64,000 nucleotides of DNA from the NCBI GenBank assembly GCA_963764195.1, contig CAVXRG010000003.1, positions 62,001 to 126,000 of the forward strand. The letters are read 5' to 3'. Shown one piece after another: positions 26,455 through 35,446 of the stretch (positions are counted from its first letter, which is position 1; the number at the start of each line of letters is the position of its first letter). The notes beneath the pieces were generated by a model. The model was not told where the DNA came from, ran no database searches, and saw only the letters and a list, made by a program, of their open reading frames with translations. The DNA is from JBDSSS01 sp963764195 (GTDB taxonomy: Bacteria > Actinomycetota > Actinomycetes > Actinomycetales > Dermatophilaceae). The position numbers and the translations under genes were made by a program.

Positions 26455-26482
26455 TAACCGATCGGGAGGGCCCGCCGATAGT
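26455..26482 (+). promoter_or_regulatory. sigma-28-type promoter of fliC
   Basis: TAACCG (TAA at 26455-26457), 16-base spacer, then GCCGATAGT at 26474-26482. It lies about 60 bases upstream of the flagellin start, giving a leader of about 53-55 bases that holds the CsrA-type sites. Confidence 0.8.
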
Positions 26483-26491
26483 GGCGGCTGA

Positions 26492-26533
26492 AGGCCCACG
26501 GACGGGCCTCGCACCACACAATCACTCATGGAG
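26492..26533 (+). promoter_or_regulatory. two CsrA-type binding motifs in the fliC leader
   Basis: AGGCCC (26492-26497) pairs perfectly with GGGCCT (26504-26509) around the hexaloop ACGGAC, a textbook ANGGAN loop for CsrA. Thirty bases on, ATGGAG (26528-26533) is a second ANGGAN and covers the Shine-Dalgarno GGAGG; GGAG/CTCC around it can fold a small hairpin just before the ATG. The layout copies that of Bacillus subtilis hag. Repression by CsrA is inferred. Confidence 0.6.
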
Positions 26534-26541
26534 GAACTCCG

Positions 26542-27387
26542 ATGGCTCTCACCGTCAACACCAACCTTTCGGCAATGCAGGCCTACCAGAACCTGAGCCG
26601 CACCTCGGCCAACATGGCGAGCTCGATGTCCAAGCTCTCCAGCGGCCTGCGCATCAACTCCGGCGCGGACGACGCAGCCGGCCTCACGGTCTCCGAGGGC
26701 CTGCGCTCGCAGGTCAACGGCTACGGTGTCGCCGCCCGCAACGCCCAGGACGGGATCAACATCATCCAGACGGCCGACGGCGGTCTGGGCGAGGTCCACT
26801 CCATCCTCCAGCGCATGCGCGACCTCGCGGTCCAGGGCGCCAACGACTCGAACAACGCCACGGCGCGTACCGCGATCGGCAAGGAGGCGGGCGACCTCTC
26901 CCGCGAGCTGTACCGCATCACCAACGGCACGAACTTCAACAACATCGACCTGCTCAAGGGCGGCACCAAGTCGTTCCAGGTCGGCTCCGGTGGGACGGCG
27001 AACGACACCATCGACGTCACGCTCGCCGACGTCGCCACGTCTGTCGGCGCCCTCGCGTCGGCGGACGGCACCGCTGACGGCGCGGACTTCGCCGTCACGG
27101 ACAACACCACCGCCCGTGGAACGCTGGACAAGATCGACGCTGCCATCACGGCCGTGTCGACCGACCGCGCCAACCTCGGTGCCGTCCAGAACCGCCTCAC
27201 CCACGCGATGACGATCGCCAACGTGTCCGCCCAGAACCTCGCCGCGTCGCAGTCGCACATCACCGACACCGACATGGCCGCGGAGATGGTCAACTACACG
27301 AAGGCGAACATCCTCTCGCAGGCCGGCACGGCGATGCTCGCGCAGGCCAACCAGTCCGGCCAGGGCATCCTCAAGCTCCTCGGCTGA
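26542..27387 (+). CDS. fliC: flagellin
   Basis: 281 residues, a short flagellin with conserved ends: N-terminal ALTVNTNLSAMQAYQNLSRT through SSGLRINSGADDAAGLTVSE, and C-terminal AAEMVNYTKANILSQAGTAM through ANQSGQGILKLLG. The variable outer domain is only about 60 residues. Its start follows GGAGG, which lies in a possible CsrA site. It has its own sigma-28-type promoter and a strong hairpin behind it, so it is probably expressed more strongly than fliD. Confidence 0.95.
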   Translation: MALTVNTNLSAMQAYQNLSRTSANMASSMSKLSSGLRINSGADDAAGLTVSEGLRSQVNGYGVAARNAQDGINIIQTADGGLGEVHSILQRMRDLAVQGANDSNNATARTAIGKEAGDLSRELYRITNGTNFNNIDLLKGGTKSFQVGSGGTANDTIDVTLADVATSVGALASADGTADGADFAVTDNTTARGTLDKIDAAITAVSTDRANLGAVQNRLTHAMTIANVSAQNLAASQSHITDTDMAAEMVNYTKANILSQAGTAMLAQANQSGQGILKLLG

Positions 27388-27408
27388 GCAGGCCCACCGA
27401 TGCGCTGA

Positions 27409-27439
27409 CGGTGGCCGGGTGCATCGCACCCGGCCACCG
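27409..27439 (+). terminator. strong hairpin between fliC and fliD
   Basis: A 14-bp perfect stem (27409-27422 with 27426-27439) around ATC, 20 bases after the fliC stop. No T tract. It probably ends most fliC transcripts and protects the 3' end, leaving some read-through to fliD. Confidence 0.7.
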
Positions 27440-27504
27440 GCAGGGCCCCACCACGCACGCCCGGCCCTCGCTCCGGGCACCGGACGGACGCAAGGAGCAC
27501 TGAG

Positions 27505-28914
27505 ATGGCAGTCTCGGTCAACGGGCTGGGCAGCGGGCTCGACATCACGTCCATCGTCAACTCGCTCATGGCGGTGGAGGCGCTGCCTCAGCAGCAGCTC
27601 AAGCAGACGCAGACGCAGCAGGAACAGCTGATGGGGGTCCTGCGGACGCTCAACACGAGAGCTGCCAGCCTGGCGACACTCGCGACCAAGGCCGGCGTCC
27701 CGGGTTCGGCCAACCTGCTGACGGCCACCTCGAGCGCCCAGACGGTGACGGCCACGGCCGGCAGCGCGGCCGCTCCCGGCACCCTCGACATCATGGTGAC
27801 CCAGACCGCCCGGACCCAGGTCGACGTCAGCGCCACGATGAGTGCCTGGCCCACCGGTGCCGGCGGCAGACCCACGACGCTGACGTTGACGGACGCCAAA
27901 GGCGCCACGACCGAGGTCGTCCCTGCGAGCACCTCCCTCGACGACGTCGTCTCGGCGGTCAACTCCTCCGGCGGTCCGGTCCGTGCCCTCAAGGTGACCG
28001 CCGGCACCGACGCGGCCGGGTCCCCGCTCTACCGGCTGCAGCTGACGTCGACCCAGTCGGGTTCAGCGGGCGCCTTCGCCGTCCACGAGGGCACCGCCGC
28101 CGACGTGGGCGCCGGCACCGCGGTCGACCTGATGAGCCGGCCCGGAGCCGCCGTGGTCTCCGCCGCCCAGGACGCCAAGGTCCTGCTCTACGCGGGCACC
28201 GCCGCCGAGCAGGAGATCAGCTCCTCGACCAACACCTTCGCCGACATCGTCCCCGGCCTCACCGTGACCACGTCGCCCGCCGCGGTCGGGACGAGCAGCA
28301 CGATCACGATCGCGAGCGACATCGGCGGCATCGCCAAGCAGGCGAACGACCTCGTGACCGCGGTCAACGACCTGCTCGGCTCGATCAGCACCAACAGCCA
28401 GGTGACCACAACCTCGTCGGGGTCCGGGACGAGCGCCGCGACCGGTGGTCTCCTGACAGGGGACTCGACGGTCCGTGGCATCGCGACAGCGCTGACCGAC
28501 GCCGTCTACCGGCCCACCGCCGATGGGCGCTCGCCGTCCGAGATCGGCATCGTCATCCAGCGTGACGGCACGTTCACCTTCGACCAGGCCAAGCTGACCG
28601 CGGCGCTCGCCAGTGACGGTGCCGGGACCAGGGCCGCGCTCGAGGAGATCACGAGCAGGGTCGCCACGGCGGCCACGAACGCCTCGGCTCCGGCGAGCGG
28701 CTCGATCACCCAGCTCATCGCGGGGCGACAGTCCATGGTCGACGACCTCACCACGAGGATCGGCACCTGGGACCAGCGCCTCGCCGACCGCCGGACCTCA
28801 CTGCTCAAGACCTACAACGCGATGGACACGGCCCTCGGCAGCCTCAAGTCGCAGCAGTCCTGGCTGACCAGCCAGATCGCCGGACTGCCCACCTTCTCCC
28901 AGACCTCGAAGTAA
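27505..28914 (+). CDS. fliD: filament cap protein FliD (HAP2)
   Basis: 469 residues, ATG behind AAGGAG. The N-terminal FliD_N motif GLGSGLDITSIVNSLMAVE and a C-terminal coiled-coil region (SITQLIAGRQSMVDDLTTRI, then YNAMDTALGSLKSQQSWLTSQIAGL) are typical. It caps the growing filament. No separate promoter is visible behind the fliC hairpin, so it may depend on read-through. Confidence 0.92.
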   Translation: MAVSVNGLGSGLDITSIVNSLMAVEALPQQQLKQTQTQQEQLMGVLRTLNTRAASLATLATKAGVPGSANLLTATSSAQTVTATAGSAAAPGTLDIMVTQTARTQVDVSATMSAWPTGAGGRPTTLTLTDAKGATTEVVPASTSLDDVVSAVNSSGGPVRALKVTAGTDAAGSPLYRLQLTSTQSGSAGAFAVHEGTAADVGAGTAVDLMSRPGAAVVSAAQDAKVLLYAGTAAEQEISSSTNTFADIVPGLTVTTSPAAVGTSSTITIASDIGGIAKQANDLVTAVNDLLGSISTNSQVTTTSSGSGTSAATGGLLTGDSTVRGIATALTDAVYRPTADGRSPSEIGIVIQRDGTFTFDQAKLTAALASDGAGTRAALEEITSRVATAATNASAPASGSITQLIAGRQSMVDDLTTRIGTWDQRLADRRTSLLKTYNAMDTALGSLKSQQSWLTSQIAGLPTFSQTSK

Positions 28915-28925
28915 AGGACACCTCG

Positions 28926-29348
28926 GTGACGACCAGTGCGACCTTCGCGCGCCAGCAGTACGCCCGCGACGCGATCCTCTCCGCCAGCCCCGCGCGGCTG
29001 CTGACCATGCTCTACGACCGGCTCCTGCTCGACCTGCGCCGGGCCGAGGCCGCCCAGGAGGTTGCCGACTGGCAGGTGGCGAGCAACCAGCTCATCCACG
29101 CCCAGGACATCATCGTCGAGCTGTCCGCCACCCTCAAGCCCGGGATCTGGGCCGGAGCAGACGGCCTGCGCGCGCTCTACGAGTACGTGCGGATGGCGCT
29201 CGTCAACGCGAACATCCACCGTGACGTGGCGCGCACCCGTGAGGCCATCACGCTCCTCGCCCCCCTCCAGGAGGCCTGGTATGCCGCCTCCGAGCAGGCG
29301 AACGACCACGCGGTCACCGTCGGCGGGGGAGGGCCGGCCGTTGGCTGA
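28926..29348 (+). CDS. fliS: flagellin export chaperone FliS
   Basis: 140 residues, GTG start. The N-terminal RQQYARDAILSASPARLLTM and the four-helix pattern through ELSATLKPGIWAGADGLRAL fit FliS, which holds unpolymerised flagellin. It follows fliD by 11 bases and overlaps the next small gene. Confidence 0.9.
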   Translation: MTTSATFARQQYARDAILSASPARLLTMLYDRLLLDLRRAEAAQEVADWQVASNQLIHAQDIIVELSATLKPGIWAGADGLRALYEYVRMALVNANIHRDVARTREAITLLAPLQEAWYAASEQANDHAVTVGGGGPAVG

Positions 29349-29658
29349 GTCGTGGGAGGCGGTGCTCGACCAGCTGGAGACCGACCTGGCTCTCGCCGAG
29401 GCGGTGCTGGCGGACGAGGCGAGCCTCGCTGCGCGCGGTGCCGTCACCGAGACCGCGGCGGCGTGGCTGCCGCCGAGCGCACTGGGCCCCCTGCCTCAGG
29501 AGCTCGCCGCGCGCGCCCACGACCTCGCTGCGGCGCAGGTCGAGCTCGCGCACCGGCTCGAGCGGGCCCGTCGCCGAGCGGGCCGTCACCTGGCGGCGCT
29601 CGACGCCGTGCCGACGCCGCCGCAACCCGTCTCGTTCTTCGTCGACGCTCAAGGCTAA
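29341..29658 (+). CDS. small helical protein, FliT-like position
   Basis: 105 residues if the TTG at 29341 is used, overlapping the end of fliS by 8 bases; a GTG at 29362 is an alternative. It is Ala/Glu/Leu rich and predicted all-helical (SWEAVLDQLETDLALAEAVL, then LAAAQVELAHRLERARRRA). Position after fliS suggests a FliT-like chaperone, but the sequence is too diverged to assign. Its TAA stop serves as the -35 core of the flgB promoter. Confidence 0.6.
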   Translation: MAESWEAVLDQLETDLALAEAVLADEASLAARGAVTETAAAWLPPSALGPLPQELAARAHDLAAAQVELAHRLERARRRAGRHLAALDAVPTPPQPVSFFVDAQG

Positions 29659-29683
29659 CGGCGGCGTCGTCCCTGCCGATAGT
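29656..29683 (+). promoter_or_regulatory. sigma-28-type promoter of the flgB basal-body operon
   Basis: TAA at 29656-29658, 16-base spacer, GCCGATAGT at 29675-29683, about 77 bases before the flgB start. Confidence 0.75.
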
Positions 29684-29759
29684 CACCGGCGAGCACGGAT
29701 TGCTCACCGCGTCAGGCCACGGATCGGCCACCCCACCTTGCGAGTCATGCAGGAGAAGT

Positions 29760-30101
29760 GTGCTCGATTCAGTGACGTCCGCCGCCCTGACCAGCGCCCT
29801 CAACGGGCTGTCCCAGCGTCAGCGCGCCATCGCGGACAACATCGCCAACGTCAACACGCCCGGCTACCACGCCCAGCGGGTCCAGTTCGAGGACGCCCTC
29901 GCCGCCTCGGTGCGTGCCGGCGAGGGGAACACCTCGGCGAGCACGTCGATCTCCCAGGAACCCACCCGGACGAACGGCAACAACGTCAACCTCGACACCG
30001 AGACCCTCTCCAACATCGACACCGTCCTGCGCTACCAGTTCGCGAGCCAGGCTCTCAACGGCACCTTCTCCGCCCTGCGCACCGCGATGAGGACGTCATG
30101 A
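29760..30101 (+). CDS. flgB: flagellar rod protein FlgB
   Basis: 113 residues, GTG start 4 bases after AGGAG. The N-terminal rod motif LSQRQRAIADNIANVNTPGY is diagnostic, and the C-terminus ends in LRYQFASQALNGTFSALRTA. Proximal rod. Overlaps flgC by ATGA. Confidence 0.9.
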   Translation: MLDSVTSAALTSALNGLSQRQRAIADNIANVNTPGYHAQRVQFEDALAASVRAGEGNTSASTSISQEPTRTNGNNVNLDTETLSNIDTVLRYQFASQALNGTFSALRTAMRTS

Positions 30102-30493
30102 CCTTCGACGCCATCGGGATCGCGGGGAGCGCGCTGACGGTGCACCGCAAGTGGCTCGACGCCGTCGCCGACAACCTCGCCAACGCCAACACCGCCACGG
30201 CGACGAGCGGTCCCGCCTTCCAGGCCCGCTACATCGAGGCCCAGGCGGGCCCGGGGACGTCCGGCGTCTACGTCGCCGGCATGCGCGAGGGTGAGGCCGC
30301 CGGCCGCCTCGTCTACGAACCCGACCACCCCTTGGCCGACGCCGAGGGCTACGTGCGCTACCCCGAGATCGACCTCAACGAGCAGATGGGCTCCCTCATC
30401 ATGGCCCAGCGCGGCTACCAGGCGAACGCCCAGGTCGTCGACCGGGCAAAGACCATGTACGAGTCGGCGCTCCAGATCGGGAGGTCCTCGTGA
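30098..30493 (+). CDS. flgC: flagellar rod protein FlgC
   Basis: 131 residues. MTFDAIGIAGSALTVHRKWL and AVADNLANANTA form the N-terminal rod motif. The C-terminus contains YPEIDLNEQMGSLIMAQRGY and NAQVVDRAKTMYESAL. Proximal rod, translationally coupled to flgB and fliE. Confidence 0.92.
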   Translation: MTFDAIGIAGSALTVHRKWLDAVADNLANANTATATSGPAFQARYIEAQAGPGTSGVYVAGMREGEAAGRLVYEPDHPLADAEGYVRYPEIDLNEQMGSLIMAQRGYQANAQVVDRAKTMYESALQIGRSS

Positions 30494-30795
30494 GCATCGC
30501 ACCCATGGGCCCGGTGGGCCCGCTCCTCGGGGCGCTCAACCCCGCAGGCTCCGTTGCACCGACCGGCTCGGGCGGCGGCGGCTTCGCGGCGAGCCTCGCG
30601 GGCGCGGTCGACAACCTCCAGCAGCTGCAGTCGACCTCGAACCAGCTTGCCGTTCAAGCCGTCACCGGCAGCCTCGACGACATCCACACCGCGACCATCG
30701 CGGCCTCCCGGGCCCAGGTGACCCTCGAGCTCGCTGCCACCGTGCGCAACAAGGGTGTCGAGGCCTTCAACGAGATCATGAGGATGCAGGCCTGA
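30490..30795 (+). CDS. fliE: flagellar hook-basal body protein FliE
   Basis: 101 residues, GTG start overlapping the flgC stop. The conserved C-terminus VTLELAATVRNKGVEAFNEI-MRMQ is the FliE signature. It joins the MS ring to the rod. A Gly/Pro-rich stretch of about 30 residues opens the protein. Confidence 0.9.
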   Translation: MSIAPMGPVGPLLGALNPAGSVAPTGSGGGGFAASLAGAVDNLQQLQSTSNQLAVQAVTGSLDDIHTATIAASRAQVTLELAATVRNKGVEAFNEIMRMQA

Positions 30796-32408
30796 TGCCC
30801 CCGTTTCTCACGTCGACCGCCCAGCGGCTCGGCACGACCCTCAAGGCGTTCACCGTCGGACAGCGCACGGTGGCCGTCATCGGTCTCGCGCTCCTCGCCC
30901 TCGGTGGGGTCGCTCTCACCACGTGGGCCACGAAGCCGACCTACACGCCACTGTTCACCGGCCTCGCGGGTGCCGACGCGAGCGCTGTGGTGCAGCAGCT
31001 GGGCAAGGACGGCGTCTCCTACCAGCTCACGGACGGCGGGTCGACGGTCCTCGTCCCCGAGGACAAGGTCTACGACGAGCGTCTCCGGGCGGCTGCGGCC
31101 GGCCTGCCGGCTGCGCCTGCCTCCGGGTACTCGCTCCTGGACAAGATGGGCGTCACCACCTCCGAGTTCCAGCAGAACGTCACCTACAAGCGGGCCATCG
31201 AGGGCGAGCTGGGCACGACGATCTCGCACCTCGAGGGTGTCCAGGTGGCGACGGTCCAGCTGGCCATCCCGGAGAAGACGGTCTTCACCGCTCAGCAGGG
31301 CAAGCCGACGGCATCGGTCTTCGTGCAGACGCTCCCCGGCCAGGTCCTGCCCCCGGAGCGTGTCGAAGCCATCGTCCACCTCACCTCGGCCGCCGTGCCC
31401 GAGCTCGTCCCGGCCAACGTCACGGTCGTCGACGCCCAGGGCAACGTCCTCTCCGCCGCCGGTGTCGGCACGGGAGGCACGGGTGCGAAGCAGGCGACCG
31501 AGTACCAGCAGCGCACCGAGGCCTCGGTCCAGGCGGTGCTCGACCGGGTGCTCGGGCCCGGCAACGCCACGGTCGCGGTCGTCCCGCAGGTGGACCCCCG
31601 GTCCGCGCAGCAGAAGTCCGAGACCTACGCGAGCGCCAAGGGCGTCGCGCCGCTCAGCCAGTCGACCACGACCGAGAAGTACTCGGGGACCGGTGCCTCG
31701 GGTGCGTCCGGCGTGCTCGGCCCCGACAACATCGCCGTGCCCAACGGCGGCAGCGGCAACGGCACCTACGACTCGACCAAGGACACGCGCGACAACGCCG
31801 TGAACAAGGTCGTCGAGGACGCCACGATCCCCGCAGGAGCCCTGCAGCGCCAGTCCGTCTCGGTGGCGGTCAACCAGACCGCCGCCCGTGCCATCAACAT
31901 CCAGAACCTCACGGATCTCGTGTCGGCGGCCGCGGGTATCGACGTCAAGCGCGGCGACGTCCTGTCGATGCAGATCATGCCCTTCAGCACGGCCGCGGCC
32001 GACCAGGCCAAGGCGGCGCTCGCCGCCCAGCAGGCCGCCGCGGCGGCGGAGGCGGGTACGCGCACGACGACGACCCTCATCTGGGCCGGTGTCGCCCTCT
32101 TCGTCGCCATCCTGCTCACCGTCCTGTGGCTCCGGTCGCGTCGCCGCGCGGTGCGGGAGCCGATCGAGCTGGAGGGCGAGCTCGTCCCGGACGAGACACC
32201 GGTGGCCATCGAGGGCTGGGCGACGATGACGGTCCCGGACACCGCTGAGGTGGGCAACCTCACCGCCGTGCCGGCGCTGCCCGACCCGAGCGAGGACGCA
32301 GCTGACGCCGAGCGCCGTCGGGCCCAGGTCAACCGCCTCGGGGCGACCGATCCGCAGAAGACGGCCGAGCTGCTCCGTGGGCTCATGAGTGAGCGGCAGC
32401 CGGTATGA
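30795..32408 (+). CDS. fliF: flagellar MS-ring protein FliF
   Basis: 537 residues. One membrane helix near residues 24-44 and another near 420-440 flank the periplasmic ring-building domains (YscJ/FliF motif around GVSYQLTDGGSTVLVPEDKV). The cytosolic tail ends QKTAELLRGLMSERQPV, the FliG-binding region. The insert with Gly/Ser repeats (about 295-335) is species-variable. Overlaps fliE and fliG. Confidence 0.93.
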   Translation: MPPFLTSTAQRLGTTLKAFTVGQRTVAVIGLALLALGGVALTTWATKPTYTPLFTGLAGADASAVVQQLGKDGVSYQLTDGGSTVLVPEDKVYDERLRAAAAGLPAAPASGYSLLDKMGVTTSEFQQNVTYKRAIEGELGTTISHLEGVQVATVQLAIPEKTVFTAQQGKPTASVFVQTLPGQVLPPERVEAIVHLTSAAVPELVPANVTVVDAQGNVLSAAGVGTGGTGAKQATEYQQRTEASVQAVLDRVLGPGNATVAVVPQVDPRSAQQKSETYASAKGVAPLSQSTTTEKYSGTGASGASGVLGPDNIAVPNGGSGNGTYDSTKDTRDNAVNKVVEDATIPAGALQRQSVSVAVNQTAARAINIQNLTDLVSAAAGIDVKRGDVLSMQIMPFSTAAADQAKAALAAQQAAAAAEAGTRTTTTLIWAGVALFVAILLTVLWLRSRRRAVREPIELEGELVPDETPVAIEGWATMTVPDTAEVGNLTAVPALPDPSEDAADAERRRAQVNRLGATDPQKTAELLRGLMSERQPV

Positions 32409-33442
32409 CGCTCACCACCGTGGCCCCCGCCCCCACGCTGCTCACGGGGACGCAGAAGGTCGCCATCGTCCTCATGCAGATGAGCCCCGACAGCGCCGCG
32501 AAGGTGATGAGCCACTTCAGTGACTCGGAGGCCGAGGACGTCGCCGCCGAGATCGTCCGCCTCAGCCGCGTCGACTCCACCGTGTCCGAGGACGTGATCG
32601 CCGAGTTCCACGAGCTGGCGGTCTCGGGCCGCCGCGCGACGATCGGCGGCCGCGACTTCGCGGCCGGCCTGCTCGAGTCCTCGTTCGGTGCCAACCGGGC
32701 GGCCGGCGTCATGGACCGGCTCACCTCGACGATGGCCGGCAAGTCCTACGAGTTCCTCGAGAACCTGGACCCCGCGCAGCTGCTCACCCTCCTCGACGGT
32801 GAGCTGCCCGAGACGATCGCCCTCGTGCTCGCGCACCTGCGTCCCGAGCAGGCCTCCCACGTCCTCGCCGGCCTGGGTCCGGCGCGCGCCACCGAGGTGG
32901 CCCATGCCCTCGCCACGATGGGACCGGCGACCCCGGAGGCCGTGCGCGTCGTCGCCGACAACCTCCGCGCCCGCACCGGCTCGGCGATCGCGTCGGGGCC
33001 CCGCGCCCAACGCGTGGTCGGTGGTGTCCAGCCGCTCATCGACATCATCACCCGCTCCGACGCGGCAACCGAGCGGGCCGTCCTCGACGGTCTGGCCCAG
33101 CGTGACCCCGGCCTCGCCGAGGAGGTCCGCAGCAAGATGCTGACCTTCGTCGACATCGTCAAGCTCGAGGCCAAGGACGTGCAGCTCGTCCTTCGTGGCC
33201 TCGACGCAGCCGTGCTCGCTCGCGCCATCAAGGGCGCGCCGACCGCCGTCCACGACACCATCACCGGCAACATCTCCGACCGGATCCGCGAGATCCTCGA
33301 GTCCGAGCTCGCCTCCCTCGGGCCGGTGCGCGCCTCGGAGGTCGAGGAGGCCCGGGCCGAGATCGTCCGCTCCATCCGCGACCTCGAGGAGGCCGGCACG
33401 ATCACGTTGCGGCGCGGCGAGGAGGACGACCTTGTCTACTGA
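32405..33442 (+). CDS. fliG: flagellar motor switch protein FliG
   Basis: 345 residues, full length. The C-terminal torque domain contains KMLTFVDIVKLEAKDVQLVL and the charged helix ITGNISDRIREILESELASL. The middle domain carries EHPQ-like LRPEQASHVLAGL. It couples the MS ring to FliM and to MotA. Confidence 0.93.
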   Translation: MTLTTVAPAPTLLTGTQKVAIVLMQMSPDSAAKVMSHFSDSEAEDVAAEIVRLSRVDSTVSEDVIAEFHELAVSGRRATIGGRDFAAGLLESSFGANRAAGVMDRLTSTMAGKSYEFLENLDPAQLLTLLDGELPETIALVLAHLRPEQASHVLAGLGPARATEVAHALATMGPATPEAVRVVADNLRARTGSAIASGPRAQRVVGGVQPLIDIITRSDAATERAVLDGLAQRDPGLAEEVRSKMLTFVDIVKLEAKDVQLVLRGLDAAVLARAIKGAPTAVHDTITGNISDRIREILESELASLGPVRASEVEEARAEIVRSIRDLEEAGTITLRRGEEDDLVY

Positions 33443-34142
33443 CACGTCCACCGCGCCCCTCCCGATGGCGTATGCCGCTCCCGTGGCCGACGTGCCGCGG
33501 GCCGCCGTGACCGCACGGCGCGAGCGGGGCGGTGTCGGACCGGTTGCCCTGGCCCTGCCGGCCTCGGTCGAGGCCGTGGTCTTCCCCACCCTCCACTCGG
33601 CGGGTGACCCCGAGGGGTACGTCCGCGGGCACGCCGCCGGGTACGCGGCCGGGCTGCGCCGGGCGGCAGCCGAGGCGGCCGTCCGCGACGAGCAGCTGCG
33701 GTCGGAGCAGGCAGCCCTCCGCGCGGACGACCGGGCCCGCACCGACCACGCGGTCGCGGTACTGCAGACCGCAGCCGGGGACCTGATGGCCCGGACCGCT
33801 CCGGTCCTCGCGGAGGCCGACGCTCGCCTCGTCGCGGCCGCCATCGACCTCGCGGAGATGGTCCTGGGCTGCGAGCTGTCCGACGCCCCGGGCGGGGCGC
33901 GTGCCGCACTGGCCCGGGCCCTGTCGGCGTCGGACCACGCAGACGTCGTCGCGGTGCGTCTGCATCCCGAGGACGCCCTACTCGTCACCGGCGATGCGGA
34001 GCGTGCAGGCGTCACCGTCACGCAGGACGCCCATCTCCGCCGGGGCGACGCCGTCGCCGTGTACCCCGACGGTGAGCTCGACGCCCGAATCGGTTCGGCG
34101 CTCGATCGCGCCCGCGCCGCACTCGGCTCGGTGCTGCCGTGA
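33432..34142 (+). CDS. fliH: flagellar export regulator FliH
   Basis: 236 residues from a TTG at 33432 that lies 6 bases behind GGAGG and overlaps the fliG end. It contains a GxxxG-type stretch GYVRGHAAGYAAGL followed by a long Ala/Arg helix and a C-terminal globular part, as in FliH/YscL stators of the FliI ATPase. Position before fliI supports it. Confidence 0.85.
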   Translation: MSTDTSTAPLPMAYAAPVADVPRAAVTARRERGGVGPVALALPASVEAVVFPTLHSAGDPEGYVRGHAAGYAAGLRRAAAEAAVRDEQLRSEQAALRADDRARTDHAVAVLQTAAGDLMARTAPVLAEADARLVAAAIDLAEMVLGCELSDAPGGARAALARALSASDHADVVAVRLHPEDALLVTGDAERAGVTVTQDAHLRRGDAVAVYPDGELDARIGSALDRARAALGSVLP

Positions 34143-35446
34143 AGGGTCTGGCCGAGGCCGTGGCCGCCGTGGCCCCCGAACGCATCGGCGCCGTCACCGC
34201 TGTGCGCGGCCTCGCGCTCGAGGTCGCCGGTCTGCCCTGTGCCGTCGGTGACCACGTGGAGGTGTCGTCCGACACCGCGGCGCCGACGCGTGCTGAGGTC
34301 GTGGCCTCGGCACGAGGCGCCCTGACCTGCATGCCCTTCGGGCCGCTGGCGGGGTTGCGGGTCGGCCAGCCCGTGCGGGCCGTGGGCTCCGGTCCCGTCG
34401 TGCCGACCGGGCAGGCCCTGCTCGGTCGCGTGCTCGACGGACTCGGCCGGCCCATCGACGGCCGCGGCCCCCTCGTCGGATCGCGGGGTCGGGGGGACGA
34501 CCGTGCCCCCTCCCCGATGGAGCGCTCACGCATCGACACGCCACTCGCGACCGGGGTTCGTGCGCTCGACACCCTCGTGACCCTGGGCCGCGGCCAGCGC
34601 ATCGGGCTCTTCGCCGGGTCTGGTGTCGGCAAGTCCTCACTGTTGTCGATGATCGCCCGAGGCAGCCAGGCCGAGATCAGCGTCATCGCCCTCGTGGGGG
34701 AGCGCGGCCGGGAGGTGCGCGAGTTCCTCGAGGACGACCTCGGCGCGGAGGGTCTCGCCCGGTCGGTGGTCGTCGTGGCCACCTCCGACGAGCCCGCGCT
34801 CATGCGACTGCGCGCAGCCGACACCGCGACGCGGATCGCTGAGTCGTTCCGCGCGAACGGCGCGCACGCCCTGCTCATGATGGATTCGCTGACCCGAGTT
34901 GCCATGGCACAGCGGGAGGTTGGTCTCTCTGCGGGCGAACCGCCGGCCACCCGTGGATATCCTCCATCGGCCTTCGCGCTGCTCGCGCGGCTGCTCGAGC
35001 GCGCCGGTACGGCGAGGACCGGGTCGGTCACCGGTATCTACACGGTGCTCGTCGACGGTGATGACCACAACGAGCCGGTGGCTGACGCGGCCCGGTCGAT
35101 CCTCGACGGCCACGTCGTGCTGGACCGCAAGCTCGCCGTGATGGGGCACTACCCGCCCATCGACGTGCTCGGCTCGATCTCCCGTGTCGCCGCCAAGGTC
35201 AACCCGACCGAGCGCACGGCGTCCGCGACGGTCCTGCGCCGCGTGCTCGCGGCGCGTCGCGCCGCTCAGGACCTCATCGACGTGGGCGCCTACACCCGCG
35301 GGGCCAACCCGCTCGTCGACGCCGCCCTCGACCACGCGGGGCCGATCGCCGCGTTCCTCACCCAGCACCTCGACGAGCAGACCCCCGCCGAGACTGCCTG
35401 GGCCGCTCTCACCCACCTGTCGACGACCCTGGGAGGTCCGCGATGA
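34139..35446 (+). CDS. fliI: flagellar export ATPase FliI
   Basis: 435 residues, GTG start. Walker A GSGVGKS at 160-166, Walker B ALLMMDSLTRVAMAQRE, and LVDGDDHNEPVADAARSILD match the FliI/YscN family of F1-like ATPases. It powers unloading of export substrates. The short N-terminus begins KGLAEAVAAV. Confidence 0.95.
   Translation: MKGLAEAVAAVAPERIGAVTAVRGLALEVAGLPCAVGDHVEVSSDTAAPTRAEVVASARGALTCMPFGPLAGLRVGQPVRAVGSGPVVPTGQALLGRVLDGLGRPIDGRGPLVGSRGRGDDRAPSPMERSRIDTPLATGVRALDTLVTLGRGQRIGLFAGSGVGKSSLLSMIARGSQAEISVIALVGERGREVREFLEDDLGAEGLARSVVVVATSDEPALMRLRAADTATRIAESFRANGAHALLMMDSLTRVAMAQREVGLSAGEPPATRGYPPSAFALLARLLERAGTARTGSVTGIYTVLVDGDDHNEPVADAARSILDGHVVLDRKLAVMGHYPPIDVLGSISRVAAKVNPTERTASATVLRRVLAARRAAQDLIDVGAYTRGANPLVDAALDHAGPIAAFLTQHLDEQTPAETAWAALTHLSTTLGGPR

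Noticed and set aside
31766..34255. Minus-strand open frame of 829 codons opposite fliF, fliG and fliH
   Set aside because: Antisense to conserved flagellar genes, composed mainly of Ser/Arg/Ala, with no domain.
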